The notes under the pieces are model-generated. The model saw only the letters and a program-made list of their open reading frames with translations. It was not told the origin of the DNA and ran no database searches. A DNA stretch of 64,000 bases from Sphingomonas sp. Leaf407 (GTDB lineage Bacteria; Pseudomonadota; Alphaproteobacteria; Sphingomonadales; Sphingomonadaceae), in NCBI RefSeq assembly GCF_001425385.1, contig NZ_LMQO01000001.1:620001-684000 (forward strand), written 5' to 3'. The translations under genes were made by a program, and so were the position numbers. The first letter of the stretch is position 1; each line of letters opens with the position of its first letter. Below are positions 26,656-37,118 of this stretch, piece after piece.

Positions 26656-27347
26656 TGGCCGACGCCCCCACCATTCCCGATGAGGCCGAAGTCCGCGCCC
26701 GCTGGAGTTCGTTCGCCTGGAACCCGGCTAACGCCGAAAAGGCGCGGGAGATCGTCGGTCGCTATCCCGCCGGTCGCCAGCAGTCCTGCACGATCCCGTT
26801 TCTCGACCTGGCGCAACGACAGGTCGGCGCGGAGACGCAGACGCAAGGCTGGCTGCCGGTTCCGGTGATCGAATATATCGCGCGCGAACTGGGCATGCCC
26901 TATATGCGCGTCTACGAGGTCGCGACCTTCTACACGATGTTCAATCTCGCGCCGGTCGGTCGCTATCATGTGCAGGTGTGCGGCACGACGCCGTGCATGC
27001 TGCGCGGGTCGGACGACGTGTTCGCCGCGTGCAAGAACCGTGGACTGGTCAAGGGCAAGACGACGCCGGACGGCCTGTTCACGCTGACCGAGGTCGAGTG
27101 CATGGGCAATTGCGCTTCCGCGCCAATGGTCCAGATCAACGACGATAATTACGAAGACCTCGATTACGATCGCACCACCGCGATCCTCGAGGCGCTGGCG
27201 AAGGGCGAGACGCCGAAGCCCGGCACGCAGGAGCCCGGCCGCCACACCGTCGAGCCGGTCGGCGAACCGACCAACCTTGCCGCGATGATAGCCGGAAATC
27301 ATGATTACCGGTCCGAATGGGGCAACGGCCAGGGGCCTGCGGCATGA
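26655..27347 (+). CDS. nuoE: NADH-quinone oxidoreductase subunit E
   Basis: 230 residues. The 2Fe-2S ligands are in [13 protein letters not shown] and [26 protein letters not shown] is diagnostic. A C-terminal extension of about 50 residues follows [17 protein letters not shown], common in alphaproteobacteria. It overlaps the next small gene by four bases. Confidence 0.96.
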   Translation: MADAPTIPDEAEVRARWSSFAWNPANAEKAREIVGRYPAGRQQSCTIPFLDLAQRQVGAETQTQGWLPVPVIEYIARELGMPYMRVYEVATFYTMFNLAPVGRYHVQVCGTTPCMLRGSDDVFAACKNRGLVKGKTTPDGLFTLTEVECMGNCASAPMVQINDDNYEDLDYDRTTAILEALAKGETPKPGTQEPGRHTVEPVGEPTNLAAMIAGNHDYRSEWGNGQGPAA

Positions 27348-27514
27348 AGGCGCTGGGCAGCCTGTTGCTGGCGATCCTCGTCGGGATCGTGGTGTTGTGG
27401 ATCGCGCTCGAACTGTTCGTCGGCGCGCTCAAGCTGCTCGGCATCGCGATCGGCATCGGCGCGATGGTCGCCGTGTATTTCATCGCCGAGAAGGCGATCG
27501 GGAAGGGACGATAA
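27344..27514 (+). CDS. 56-residue membrane protein between nuoE and nuoF
   Basis: [19 protein letters not shown] starts one long hydrophobic helix; a second one, [20 protein letters not shown], follows after a short turn, then basic KAIGKGR. The reading frame overlaps nuoE by ATGA and ends two bases before the nuoF ATG. Two helices in 56 residues suggest a small inner-membrane hairpin protein, perhaps an accessory or assembly factor of complex I; nothing shows this directly. Confidence 0.7.
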   Translation: MKALGSLLLAILVGIVVLWIALELFVGALKLLGIAIGIGAMVAVYFIAEKAIGKGR

Positions 27515-27516
27515 GG

Positions 27517-28821
27517 ATGCTGGCCGACAAGGATCGCATCTTCACCAACGTCTACGGGTTCCAGCCATGGAACCTCGACGCCGCGCAGAAGCGGGGTGAC
27601 TGGGACAATACGAAGGCGCTGCTGGCGCTGGGGCAGGACAACATCATCGACCGCATCAAGGCGTCTGGCCTGCGCGGACGCGGTGGAGCAGGCTTCCCGA
27701 CCGGCACCAAATGGTCGTTCATGCCCAAGGCGCCCAAGCCCGACCGGCCGAACTTCCTCGTCATCAACGCAGATGAATCCGAACCCGGTTCGTGCAAGGA
27801 CCGCGAGATCATCCGCCACGATCCGCACAAGCTGATCGAAGGCGCGCTGGTCGCCGGTTTCGCGATGCGTGCGCGGGCGGCGTACATTTACATTCGCGGC
27901 GAATATATCCGCGAGGCCGAGGTGCTGTTCGCGGCGATCGCCGAGGCCTATGCCAAGGGCTTGCTCGGCAAGAATGCCTGCGGGTCGGGCTATGACTTCG
28001 ACGTGTTCGCCCACCGCGGTGCCGGCGCGTACATCTGCGGTGAAGAAACCGCGATGCTCGAATCGCTCGAAGGCAAGAAGGGCCAGCCCCGGCTCAAGCC
28101 GCCGTTCCCGGCGGGCGCGGGCCTGTATGGCTGCCCGACGACGGTCAACAACGTCGAATCGATCGCGGTCGTGCCGACGATCCTGCGGCGCGGCGCGGAG
28201 TGGTTCTCGAGCTTCGGCGCGGAGAATAATCGCGGCACCAAGCTGTTCCAGATCAGCGGCCATGTGAACCGTCCTTGCGTGGTCGAGGAAGCGATGAGCA
28301 TCCCGTTCCGCGAGCTGATCGAGAAGCATTGCGGCGGCATCCGGGGTGGCTGGGATAATCTGCTGTGCGTCATCCCCGGCGGATCGTCGGTGCCGCTGGT
28401 GAAGGCCGAGCACATCATCGATGCGCCGATGGACTTCGACGGGCTGAAGGCGGTCGGATCGGGCCTCGGCACGGCAGCGGTGATCGTCATGGACAAGTCG
28501 ACCGACGTGGTACGCGCGATCAGCCGGCTCTCGTACTTCTACAAGCACGAGAGCTGCGGCCAGTGCACGCCGTGCCGCGAAGGCACCGGCTGGATGTGGC
28601 GGGTGATGGAGCGGCTGCGCACCGGCGATGCCGACCTGTCCGAGATCGACACGCTGCACCAGGTGACGAAGCAGGTCGAGGGCCACACCATCTGCGCGCT
28701 CGGCGACGCGGCGGCGTGGCCGATCCAGGGCCTCATCAAGAACTTCCGCCCCGAACTGGAGCGGCGGATCAACGAGAAGCGCGGCGGTGGCTCGCTGCCG
28801 ATGCAGGAAGCGGCGGAATAA
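27517..28821 (+). CDS. nuoF: NADH-quinone oxidoreductase subunit F
   Basis: 434 residues, the NADH- and FMN-binding subunit. [18 protein letters not shown] binds [22 protein letters not shown] and the later [14 protein letters not shown] region hold the N3 cluster Cys. AAGG precedes ATG 27517. Confidence 0.97.
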   Translation: MLADKDRIFTNVYGFQPWNLDAAQKRGDWDNTKALLALGQDNIIDRIKASGLRGRGGAGFPTGTKWSFMPKAPKPDRPNFLVINADESEPGSCKDREIIRHDPHKLIEGALVAGFAMRARAAYIYIRGEYIREAEVLFAAIAEAYAKGLLGKNACGSGYDFDVFAHRGAGAYICGEETAMLESLEGKKGQPRLKPPFPAGAGLYGCPTTVNNVESIAVVPTILRRGAEWFSSFGAENNRGTKLFQISGHVNRPCVVEEAMSIPFRELIEKHCGGIRGGWDNLLCVIPGGSSVPLVKAEHIIDAPMDFDGLKAVGSGLGTAAVIVMDKSTDVVRAISRLSYFYKHESCGQCTPCREGTGWMWRVMERLRTGDADLSEIDTLHQVTKQVEGHTICALGDAAAWPIQGLIKNFRPELERRINEKRGGGSLPMQEAAE

Positions 28822-30836
28822 TGCCTAAGGTCAAGGTAGACGGGGTCGAGGTCGAGGTGCCGCAGGGTGCCACCGTCCTCCAGGCATGCGAAGCGGCGGG
28901 GAAGGAGATTCCCCGGTTCTGCTATCATGAACGGCTGTCGATCGCCGGCAATTGCCGGATGTGTCTGGTCGAGGTGAAGCCGGGGCCGCCCAAGCCGCAG
29001 GCATCGTGCGCGCTGCCCGCGGCCGACAATCAGGAAATCCGCACCGACAGCGCGATGGTGAAGGCCGCGCGCGAAGGCGTGATGGAATTCCTGCTCATCA
29101 ACCATCCGCTCGACTGCCCGATCTGCGACCAGGGCGGCGAATGCGATCTGCAGGACCAGTCGGTTGCCTATGGCCGTGGCCATTCGCGCTATGACGAGAA
29201 CAAGCGCGCCGTCACCGAAAAGTACATGGGTCCGATCGTCAAGACGGTCATGACCCGTTGTATCCAGTGCACCCGCTGCATCCGCTTCGCCGAAGAGGTC
29301 GCGGGCGTCGAGGAGATCGGCGCGATCTATCGCGGCGAGAATATGCAGATCACCAGCTATCTCGAACAGGCGGTGACGAGCGAATTGTCGGGCAATGTCG
29401 TCGATCTGTGCCCGGTGGGTGCGCTGACGTCGAAGCCCTATGCGTTCGAGGCACGGCCGTGGGAGCTGAAGAAGACGCTCGCGATCGACGTGATGGACGC
29501 GGTCGGCACCAATATCCGCCTCGACGCACGCGGGCGGCAGGTGCTGCGCTGCGTACCGCGCATCAACGAGGACGTGAACGAGGAGTGGGCGCACGACAAG
29601 ACGCGCCATGCCGTCGATGGGCTGGTCCGCCGTCGTCTCGACAAGCCCTATGTCCGCAAGGGCGGCAAGCTGGTCGCGGCGGAGTGGGACGAGGCGTTCG
29701 CGGTGATCGCGGCGGTCAATGCCGGATCGTCGGTCGCGGCGATCGCGGGCGATCTGCTCGATTGCGAGACGATGTTCGCCGCCAAGGCGCTGGTGAATGC
29801 GCTGGGATCGTCGCTGCTCGAAGGGCGGCAGACGGGCATGGCCTATGACGTCACCAACCTTGGCGCGGTCGCGTTCAACACGACGATCGCCGGGGTCGAG
29901 GACGCCGACGCGATCCTGCTCATCGGCAGCGACCTGCGCCACGAAGCGCCGCTCATCAACACCCGCGTGCGCAAGGCGATCAAGAAGGGCGCGCGCGTCT
30001 TCGCGATTGGGCCGGAAGTCGACCTGACCTACAAGGCGGAGTGGCTCGGCGATGATCTCGGCCTGCTGAACGGTCTGCCAGATCGCGCCGCCGAGGCGCT
30101 GGACGCGGCCAAGCGGCCGATGGTCATCGTCGGGCCGGGCGCGCTGAAGAACGGCCATGGTGCCGCGCTCAAGCTGGCGCAGGACGGCAATCTCGTCCGC
30201 ACGCTCGAGGACGGCACGGTGTGGAACGGCTTCAACGTCGTTCATCTGGCCGCCGCACGCATGGGCGCGCTGATGCTCGGCTATGCACGGGCGGGCGGCA
30301 TCGCCGACATCGTCGCGGCGAACCCGAAGCTGGTGTTCTTCCTCGGCGCGGACGAAGTCGACTTCGCCCAGTTCGCGAACAGCACCAAGGTCTATATCGG
30401 TCATCATGGCGACAAGGGCGCGGCGGCGGCCGACATCGTCCTGCCGGGGGCCAGCTATGCCGAAAAGCCCGGCACCTATGTCAACATGGAGGGCCGGGTG
30501 CAGCGCGGCGACCGCGCGGTCTTCGCACCGGGCGATGCGCGCGACGACTGGACCATCCTGCGGGCGCTTGGCGAATTCCTCGGCGTGACGTTGCCGTTCG
30601 ACGATTTCGCCGGATTGCGTGCGGCGATGGCGGCGGCGGTTCCCGACCTCGGCCGTGAAGCTTTGGTTCGGTATGACTGGAACCCGCCGGCACTCGACGC
30701 TAAGGCGTCGGGCGCGGTGACCTATCCGGTCACCGACTTCTACCTGACCAACGCGATCTGCCGGGCCAGCCCGACGATGCAGCGTTGTTCGGCCGAACTT
30801 GTCCATGGCCAGGATTTCGCGGAGGCCGCCGAGTGA
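28821..30836 (+). CDS. nuoG: NADH-quinone oxidoreductase subunit G
   Basis: 671 residues. The N-terminal ferredoxin domain has [15 protein letters not shown]; then [14 protein letters not shown] with the His-Cys3 cluster, and a 4Fe-4S motif [10 protein letters not shown] with CPVGAL. The molybdopterin-oxidoreductase-like C-terminal domain has lost the cofactor Cys. ATG shares a base with the nuoF stop. Confidence 0.96.
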   Translation: MPKVKVDGVEVEVPQGATVLQACEAAGKEIPRFCYHERLSIAGNCRMCLVEVKPGPPKPQASCALPAADNQEIRTDSAMVKAAREGVMEFLLINHPLDCPICDQGGECDLQDQSVAYGRGHSRYDENKRAVTEKYMGPIVKTVMTRCIQCTRCIRFAEEVAGVEEIGAIYRGENMQITSYLEQAVTSELSGNVVDLCPVGALTSKPYAFEARPWELKKTLAIDVMDAVGTNIRLDARGRQVLRCVPRINEDVNEEWAHDKTRHAVDGLVRRRLDKPYVRKGGKLVAAEWDEAFAVIAAVNAGSSVAAIAGDLLDCETMFAAKALVNALGSSLLEGRQTGMAYDVTNLGAVAFNTTIAGVEDADAILLIGSDLRHEAPLINTRVRKAIKKGARVFAIGPEVDLTYKAEWLGDDLGLLNGLPDRAAEALDAAKRPMVIVGPGALKNGHGAALKLAQDGNLVRTLEDGTVWNGFNVVHLAAARMGALMLGYARAGGIADIVAANPKLVFFLGADEVDFAQFANSTKVYIGHHGDKGAAAADIVLPGASYAEKPGTYVNMEGRVQRGDRAVFAPGDARDDWTILRALGEFLGVTLPFDDFAGLRAAMAAAVPDLGREALVRYDWNPPALDAKASGAVTYPVTDFYLTNAICRASPTMQRCSAELVHGQDFAEAAE

Positions 30837-31903
30837 GCTTCTTTTCCAGCCCGACGACCGCGATGGTCGGTTGGGGTATGAACCCGAGCGTGGCGTGGAC
30901 TCTCGCCACGCTGATCGGCATCCTCATCATCGCGCTGCCGCTGATGCTGGCGGTGGCGATGATAATCTACGCCGATCGCAAGATCTGGGCGGCGATGGCG
31001 CTGCGCCGCGGACCGAACGTGGTCGGGCCGTTCGGCCTGCTCCAGTCGTTCGCTGACGGGTTGAAGGTGTTCCTCCAGGAAACGATCGTGCCGTCGTCGG
31101 CCAATCGCGGGCTGTTCCTGCTGGCGCCGATCATCACCTTCACCGTCGCGCTGATCGTCTGGGCGGTGATCCCGTTCGACGTCGGCATGGTGGTGGCGGA
31201 CATCAACGTCGGGCTGCTCTATATCCTCGCGGCATCGTCGCTCGGGGTATATGGCGTCATCATTTCGGGCTGGGCGTCGAACTCGAAATATCCCTTCTAC
31301 TCGGCGCTGCGTGCCGCCGCGCAGATGGTGAGTTACGAAGTCGCGATCGGGTTTGTCCTGATTGCCGTCGTGCTGTGGGCCGGATCGTTCAACTTGACGA
31401 CGATCGTCCTCGAACAGCGCGGGCATATCTTCGGCTTCATCAACGGTTTTGGTTTCAACCCGCTGCTGTTCCCGATGGCGGTCGTGTTCCTGATCTCGTC
31501 GCTCGCCGAAACCGCGCGTGCGCCGTTCGATCTGACCGAAGCGGAATCGGAACTGGTTGCTGGTTATCAGACCGAATATTCGTCGATGGCCTTCGCCCTG
31601 TTCTGGCTTGGTGAATATGCCAACGTCATCCTGATGTGCGCGCTCAACGCGCTGCTGTTCTGGGGTGGCTGGTTGCCGCCGGTCGACTGGGCACCGCTTT
31701 ATTATGTCCCCGGCATTATCTGGTTCCTCGGCAAGACGTTCTTCTTCTTCTTCGTCTTTAGCTGGATCAAGGCGACGGTGCCGCGCTACCGCTACGACCA
31801 GTTGATGCGGCTGGGCTGGAAGGTGTTCCTGCCGATGTCGTTGATCTTCGTCTTCCTCGTCTCGGGCTGGCTGATGATCCAGCGCGTGGGAGTGCCCGCA
31901 TGA
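30833..31903 (+). CDS. nuoH: NADH-quinone oxidoreductase subunit H
   Basis: 356 residues, eight helices. [31 protein letters not shown] and [21 protein letters not shown] form the quinone-channel loops. GTG start overlaps the nuoG stop. Confidence 0.96.
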   Translation: MSFFSSPTTAMVGWGMNPSVAWTLATLIGILIIALPLMLAVAMIIYADRKIWAAMALRRGPNVVGPFGLLQSFADGLKVFLQETIVPSSANRGLFLLAPIITFTVALIVWAVIPFDVGMVVADINVGLLYILAASSLGVYGVIISGWASNSKYPFYSALRAAAQMVSYEVAIGFVLIAVVLWAGSFNLTTIVLEQRGHIFGFINGFGFNPLLFPMAVVFLISSLAETARAPFDLTEAESELVAGYQTEYSSMAFALFWLGEYANVILMCALNALLFWGGWLPPVDWAPLYYVPGIIWFLGKTFFFFFVFSWIKATVPRYRYDQLMRLGWKVFLPMSLIFVFLVSGWLMIQRVGVPA

Positions 31904-32385
31904 GTATCGCCCAGACCATCCGATCGTTCACCCTGTGGGAGTTCGTGAAGGCGCACGCGCTGACGCTGCGGTATTTCTTCAAGCCCAAGGCGACGATCAA
32001 CTACCCGTACGAGAAGAATCCGATCAGCCCGCGCTTCCGGGGCGAGCATGCGTTGCGTCGCTATCCCAACGGGGAAGAACGCTGCATCGCGTGCAAGCTG
32101 TGCGAGGCAGTGTGTCCGGCGCTGGCGATCACGATCGAGGCCGAGCCGCGTCAGGACGGCAGCCGCCGCACGACGCGCTACGACATCGACATGACGAAGT
32201 GCATCTATTGCGGGCTGTGCCAAGAAGCGTGCCCGGTCGATGCGATCGTCGAGGGGCCGAATTTCGAATTCGCGACCGAGACGCGCGAGGAGCTGATCTA
32301 TCACAAGGACAAGCTGCTCGCGAACGGCGACCGCTGGGAACGCGCCATCGCCGCGAACCTTGCGAGCGACGCGCCCTATCGGTAA
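31900..32385 (+). CDS. nuoI: NADH-quinone oxidoreductase subunit I
   Basis: 161 residues with two 4Fe-4S motifs, [12 protein letters not shown] and [16 protein letters not shown]. It wires electrons from NuoG to NuoB. Overlaps nuoH by ATGA. A 109-base gap follows, the longest inside the operon; it holds no gene. Confidence 0.97.
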   Translation: MSIAQTIRSFTLWEFVKAHALTLRYFFKPKATINYPYEKNPISPRFRGEHALRRYPNGEERCIACKLCEAVCPALAITIEAEPRQDGSRRTTRYDIDMTKCIYCGLCQEACPVDAIVEGPNFEFATETREELIYHKDKLLANGDRWERAIAANLASDAPYR

Positions 32386-32494
32386 GGGCGCCGGTGTTCC
32401 GTAACGGCGGGGACCGGGTGTTCCGCTCCGCCGACCTAATGACAAGCGTATCGTCCCGCAGCCAGCGGGGCGAACAGGGGGAAGAGCAGCGCTC

Positions 32495-33106
32495 GTGATC
32501 CAGACACTCGCCTTCTATCTGTTCGCCACGATCGTGGTGGCATCGGCTGCGCTGACGATCACGTCGCGCAACCCGGTCCATTCGGTGCTGTGGCTGATCC
32601 TCGCCTTCTTCAACGCCGCTGGGCTGATGGTGCTGGCCGGTGCCGAGTTTATCGCGATGCTCCTCGTCATCGTCTATGTCGGTGCGGTCGCGGTGCTGTT
32701 CCTGTTCGTCGTCATGATGCTGAACATCGACTTCACCGAGATGCGCGCCGGCTTCGTCCGTTACCTGCCTGCCGGCCTCGCGCTCGCGGTGCTGCTCGCG
32801 GTCGAGCTTATCATCGGCGCGTACGCATGGACCGCCGGGCGGATCGATCTGGCACGCCGCGTCGCGCCGGTCGATGTCGCGGTGCCGAACATCGAGGCGA
32901 TCGGGCGGCTGCTCTATACCCGCTATCTCTATGTGTTCGAAGGCGTCGGCCTGGTCCTGCTGGTCGCGATGATCGGGGCGATCGTGCTGACCCAGCGCGT
33001 GCGGGTCGACTCGCGGCGGCAGAACATCCATCGCCAGGTCAGCCGCCGGTCGAAGGACGCCACGCGCAACGTCAATCAGCCCATCGGGCAGGGGGTCGAG
33101 CTGTGA
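32495..33106 (+). CDS. nuoJ: NADH-quinone oxidoreductase subunit J
   Basis: 203 residues, five helices. [20 protein letters not shown] and [22 protein letters not shown] with the conserved Glu and Tyr. GTG start with GGGGAAGAG upstream. A cytosolic Arg-rich C-terminus follows the last helix. Confidence 0.95.
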   Translation: MIQTLAFYLFATIVVASAALTITSRNPVHSVLWLILAFFNAAGLMVLAGAEFIAMLLVIVYVGAVAVLFLFVVMMLNIDFTEMRAGFVRYLPAGLALAVLLAVELIIGAYAWTAGRIDLARRVAPVDVAVPNIEAIGRLLYTRYLYVFEGVGLVLLVAMIGAIVLTQRVRVDSRRQNIHRQVSRRSKDATRNVNQPIGQGVEL

Positions 33107-33408
33107 TCGGGATCACCCATTATCTGGTCGTCGCGGCGATCCTGTTCACGCTGGGGGTTCTTGGCATCTTCCTCAACCGGAAGAACCTGATCGTCATCCT
33201 GATGTCGATCGAGCTGATCCTGCTGGCGGTGAACATCAATTTCGTCGCCTTTTCGGCACAGTTGGGGGATCTGGTGGGGCAGGTGTTCGCGATGTTCGTG
33301 CTGGCGGTCGCCGCCGGCGAGAGCGCGATCGGGCTGGCCATCATGGTCATCTATTTCCGTGGTCGCGGTTCCATCGCGGTCGACGACGTCAACCGGATGA
33401 AGGGGTGA
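33103..33408 (+). CDS. nuoK: NADH-quinone oxidoreductase subunit K
   Basis: 101 residues, three helices, with the buried Glu residues in [18 protein letters not shown] and [14 protein letters not shown] that take part in proton movement. GTG start overlaps the nuoJ stop. Confidence 0.96.
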   Translation: MIGITHYLVVAAILFTLGVLGIFLNRKNLIVILMSIELILLAVNINFVAFSAQLGDLVGQVFAMFVLAVAAGESAIGLAIMVIYFRGRGSIAVDDVNRMKG

Positions 33409-33439
33409 TGCCGGTGATTGGGATTTCGGAGGCGTTCGC

Positions 33440-35527
33440 ATGAGCGCCATCCATATCGTCGTGTTCCTGCCGCTGCTGGCGTCGGTCGTCGCGGGGCTGT
33501 CGAACCGGGCGTTCGGCATTGCGTTCCCGAAGATCGTGACGACGGTGGGGCTGCTGGTCGCCGCCGCGCTGTCGTGGAGCATCTTCGTGCCGTTCCTCGC
33601 CGGAACCGCGACCGCCGGCGTCGCGCCGGTATCGACGTGGATCGTGTCGGGCGGGATGGACATCGCATGGGAACTGCGGGTCGATGCGCTGACCGCGGTC
33701 ATGCTGGTCGTCATCACCAGCGTCTCGGCGCTCGTCCACCTCTATAGCTGGGGCTATATGAGCGAGGACCCCGATCAGCCGCGGTTCTTCGCCTATCTGT
33801 CGCTGTTCACCTTCGCCATGCTGATGCTGGTGACGGCCAACAACCTCGTCCAGATGTTTTTCGGCTGGGAAGGCGTCGGTCTGGCGTCGTACCTGCTGAT
33901 CGGTTTCTGGTTCCGCAAGCCATCGGCCAACGCCGCCGCGATCAAGGCGTTCGTGGTGAACCGCGTCGGCGATTTGGGCTTCATGCTCGGCATCTTCGGC
34001 ACCTACTTGGTGTTCGGGACGATCTCGATCCCCGCGATCCTCGAAGCTGCGCCGTCGATGGCCGGTTCGACGATCGGCTTCCTGTGGTTCCGCGCCGATA
34101 CGATGACGGTGTTGTGTCTGCTGCTGTTCGTCGGTGCGATGGGCAAGTCGGCGCAACTCGGCCTCCACACGTGGTTGCCGGACGCGATGGAAGGCCCGAC
34201 CCCGGTGTCGGCGCTGATCCATGCCGCGACGATGGTGACGGCGGGCGTGTTCATGGTATGCCGCCTGTCGCCGATGTTCGAAGTGTCGCCGACCGCGCTG
34301 TCGGTCGTGACCGCCGTCGGTGCCGCGACCTGTTTGTTCGCCGCGACGATCGGCCTCGTGCAGACCGACATCAAGCGGGTCATCGCCTATTCGACCTGTT
34401 CGCAGCTTGGCTATATGTTCTTCGCGGCGGGCGTCGGTGCCTATGGCGCGGCGATGTTCCACCTGTTCACCCACGCCTTCTTCAAGGCGTTGCTGTTCCT
34501 GGGGGCCGGCTCGGTCATCCATGCGATGCACCACGAACAGGACATGCGCTATTACGGTGGCCTGCGGAAGCATATCCCGCTCACCTTCTGGGCGATGATG
34601 GCGGGTACGCTGGCGATCACCGGTGTCGGTATTTATGGCATTGGCGGCTTCGCGGGCTATCACTCGAAGGATGCGATTCTTGAGGCGGCATGGGCATCGG
34701 GTCCGAACGGCTATGGCGCGTTCTATGTCGGTACGTTCGCCGCGCTGTTGACCAGCTTCTATTCGTGGCGGCTGATGTTCCTGACCTTCTTCGGCAAGCC
34801 ACGCTGGGCCGGGTCGGAGCATATCCAGCATGCAGTCCACGATGCGCACGGTCACGGGCATGACGATCATGCCCACGGCCATGATGCGCACGCGGCGGCC
34901 GAAGATGCGGGCCATGCGCCGTCGACGCACGACGCGCATGCCAGCGATGTCGTCGAAGGCACGGCGGGCTATCACCCGCACGAAAGCCCGTTGCCGATGC
35001 TGATCCCGTTGATCGTGCTGACGGTCGGCGCGGTTGCCGCCGGCTATGTCTTCCATCACTGGTTCATCGAACCGGAGGCGGGTGAGACGTTCTGGAAGGG
35101 CAGCCTGTTCTTCAACGAGCATCTGATGCACGCGATGCACGAAGTGCCGTTGATGGTGAAGCTGGCCGCGACGATCGTGATGCTGATCGGGTTCGTGAGC
35201 GCGTTCTACGTCTACATCGCCCGGCCGGGCACGGCGGCAGCGATCGCGGAGACGTTCCGCGTGCTGCACCGCTTCCTGCTCAAGAAGTGGTATTTCGACG
35301 AGCTGTATCATCTGCTCTTCATCCGGCCCTCCTTCGCGCTGGGACGTTTCTTCTGGAAGCGCGGCGACGAGCAGACGATCAACCGCTTCGGCCCCGACGG
35401 GTCGGCGGCGCTGGTCGGCCTGTCGAGCCGCTTGGCGGTGCGGATGCAGACCGGTTATCTTTATACCTATGCTTTCGTCATGCTCATCGGCCTGACGGCG
35501 GCTGTTACCTGGGCGATCGCGTCGTGA
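33440..35527 (+). CDS. nuoL: NADH-quinone oxidoreductase subunit L with a His-rich loop
   Basis: 695 residues, antiporter-like subunit with the long lateral helix at its C-terminus. VQMFFGWEGVGLASYLLIGFW and HTWLPDAMEGPTPVSALIHA are the proton-channel motifs. Residues about 461-517 form a loop with more than ten His (HGHGHDDHAHGHDAHAAAED) not found in well-studied NuoL. GGAGG lies before the ATG; a 31-base gap separates it from nuoK. Confidence 0.96.
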   Translation: MSAIHIVVFLPLLASVVAGLSNRAFGIAFPKIVTTVGLLVAAALSWSIFVPFLAGTATAGVAPVSTWIVSGGMDIAWELRVDALTAVMLVVITSVSALVHLYSWGYMSEDPDQPRFFAYLSLFTFAMLMLVTANNLVQMFFGWEGVGLASYLLIGFWFRKPSANAAAIKAFVVNRVGDLGFMLGIFGTYLVFGTISIPAILEAAPSMAGSTIGFLWFRADTMTVLCLLLFVGAMGKSAQLGLHTWLPDAMEGPTPVSALIHAATMVTAGVFMVCRLSPMFEVSPTALSVVTAVGAATCLFAATIGLVQTDIKRVIAYSTCSQLGYMFFAAGVGAYGAAMFHLFTHAFFKALLFLGAGSVIHAMHHEQDMRYYGGLRKHIPLTFWAMMAGTLAITGVGIYGIGGFAGYHSKDAILEAAWASGPNGYGAFYVGTFAALLTSFYSWRLMFLTFFGKPRWAGSEHIQHAVHDAHGHGHDDHAHGHDAHAAAEDAGHAPSTHDAHASDVVEGTAGYHPHESPLPMLIPLIVLTVGAVAAGYVFHHWFIEPEAGETFWKGSLFFNEHLMHAMHEVPLMVKLAATIVMLIGFVSAFYVYIARPGTAAAIAETFRVLHRFLLKKWYFDELYHLLFIRPSFALGRFFWKRGDEQTINRFGPDGSAALVGLSSRLAVRMQTGYLYTYAFVMLIGLTAAVTWAIAS

Positions 35528-35564
35528 TGCGCGGTTCGAAGCAAATGGTTCGGGGGAATAACAA

Positions 35565-37118
35565 GTGAACGGCTTCCCGATCCTGTCGGCGATGCTGGTC
35601 GTACCGGCGGTCGCGGCGGTATTGTGCCTGTTCGTGTCGGCCAACGCCGCACGCTGGACCGCACTGATCGCCACGCTGATCGACTTCGCGCTCGGCATCG
35701 CGCTGTGGACCAGTTTCGACGTGGGCGGCGCGCAGTGGCAGTTCGTCGAACATGCCGATGTGTTCGGCCGCTTCGCATGGGCGCTCGGCATCGACGGGTT
35801 CGCGCTGATGCTCATCATGCTCAGCGTGTTCCTGATGCCGATCTGCATCGGCGCGTCGTGGCGTTCGGTGACGACCCGCGTGCCCGAGTATATGGGGCTG
35901 TTCCTCGGCGTCGAAGTGCTGATGATCGGCACGTTCGCGGCGCAGGACCTGCTGCTGTTCTATGTCTTCTTCGAAGGCGGCCTGATTCCGATGTACCTCA
36001 TCATCGGCATCTGGGGCGGGGCGAACCGCATCTACGCTTCGTACAAGTTCTTCCTCTACACGCTGCTCGGCTCGGTGCTGATGCTGATCGCGATGATCTA
36101 CATGGTCAATGTCGCGGGCACGTCGGACATCCCGACGCTGATGGCGTATGATTTCCCGGCGCATGTCCAGACATGGCTGTGGCTGGCGTTCTTCGCGTCG
36201 TTCGCGGTCAAGATGCCGATGTGGCCGGTCCACACCTGGTTGCCCGACGCGCACGTCCAGGCACCAACCGCAGGGTCGGTCATCCTTGCCGGCGTGTTGC
36301 TGAAGCTCGGCGGGTATGGCTTCCTGCGCTTCTCGATCCCGATGTTCCCCGAAGCAACCGGCGAGTTCACCTGGCTGATCTTCGCGCTGTCGGCGGTTGC
36401 GGTGGTCTATACCTCGCTCGTCGCGCTGGTGCAGAGCGACATGAAGAAGCTGATCGCCTATTCGTCGGTCGCGCACATGGCGATCGTGACGATCGGCCTG
36501 TTCGCCTTCAACCAGCAGGGTATCGAAGGCGCGATGATCGTGATGCTCAGTCACGGGCTGGTGTCGGGCGCGCTGTTCCTGTGCGTCGGCATCATCTACG
36601 ACCGGCTGCACACCCGCGAAATCTCGCGCTACGGCGGTCTGGCGATCAACATGCCGCGCTATGCGGTATTCTTCCTGTTGTTCACCATGGCGTCGATCGG
36701 TCTGCCGGGCACGTCGGGGTTCGTCGGCGAGTTCCTGAGCCTTGCCGGCACCTATCAGGTGTCGACGTGGGCGGCGCTGATCTGCACCACCGGCATCATC
36801 CTCGGCGCGGCCTATTCGCTCTATCTCTATCGTCGCATCGCACTGGGCGATCTGGTGCATGACGATGTGAAGGCGATGCAGGACGTCAATCCGCGCGAAC
36901 TGCTCCTGCTCGCGCCGATCGCGGCGGTGGTGCTGTGGATGGGCGTGTATCCCGAAAGCTTCCTCAAACCCATGCGCGGCGACGTCGCGCTGCTGATCGA
37001 ACGGATCGAGCGGGCGAACCCGGGGTCGGATTCGCGTCCGACGGACGGCAATCCGGCGGCTGCGGCCGCGCAACATCACACGAGCGGCGGCGAAGCGGCG
37101 CACGGGGAATCGCACTGA
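35565..37118 (+). CDS. nuoM: NADH-quinone oxidoreductase subunit M
   Basis: 517 residues, antiporter-like. FYVFFEGGLIPMYLIIGIWGG has the conserved Glu; KMPMWPVHTWLPDAHVQAPT is the second channel motif. The C-terminal 30 residues are polar and His-tailed. GTG start with GGGGG upstream; the stop overlaps the nuoN ATG. Confidence 0.96.
   Translation: MNGFPILSAMLVVPAVAAVLCLFVSANAARWTALIATLIDFALGIALWTSFDVGGAQWQFVEHADVFGRFAWALGIDGFALMLIMLSVFLMPICIGASWRSVTTRVPEYMGLFLGVEVLMIGTFAAQDLLLFYVFFEGGLIPMYLIIGIWGGANRIYASYKFFLYTLLGSVLMLIAMIYMVNVAGTSDIPTLMAYDFPAHVQTWLWLAFFASFAVKMPMWPVHTWLPDAHVQAPTAGSVILAGVLLKLGGYGFLRFSIPMFPEATGEFTWLIFALSAVAVVYTSLVALVQSDMKKLIAYSSVAHMAIVTIGLFAFNQQGIEGAMIVMLSHGLVSGALFLCVGIIYDRLHTREISRYGGLAINMPRYAVFFLLFTMASIGLPGTSGFVGEFLSLAGTYQVSTWAALICTTGIILGAAYSLYLYRRIALGDLVHDDVKAMQDVNPRELLLLAPIAAVVLWMGVYPESFLKPMRGDVALLIERIERANPGSDSRPTDGNPAAAAAQHHTSGGEAAHGESH

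Noticed and set aside
28539..30806. Long minus-strand frame opposite nuoG
   Set aside because: Its Arg/His/Asp-rich text is typical of a shadow of a GC-rich gene, and nuoG explains the region.
33389..35932. Very long open frame on the minus strand across nuoL
   Set aside because: The plus strand encodes a clear NuoL; the minus frame is kept open by high GC at third positions and has no family motif.
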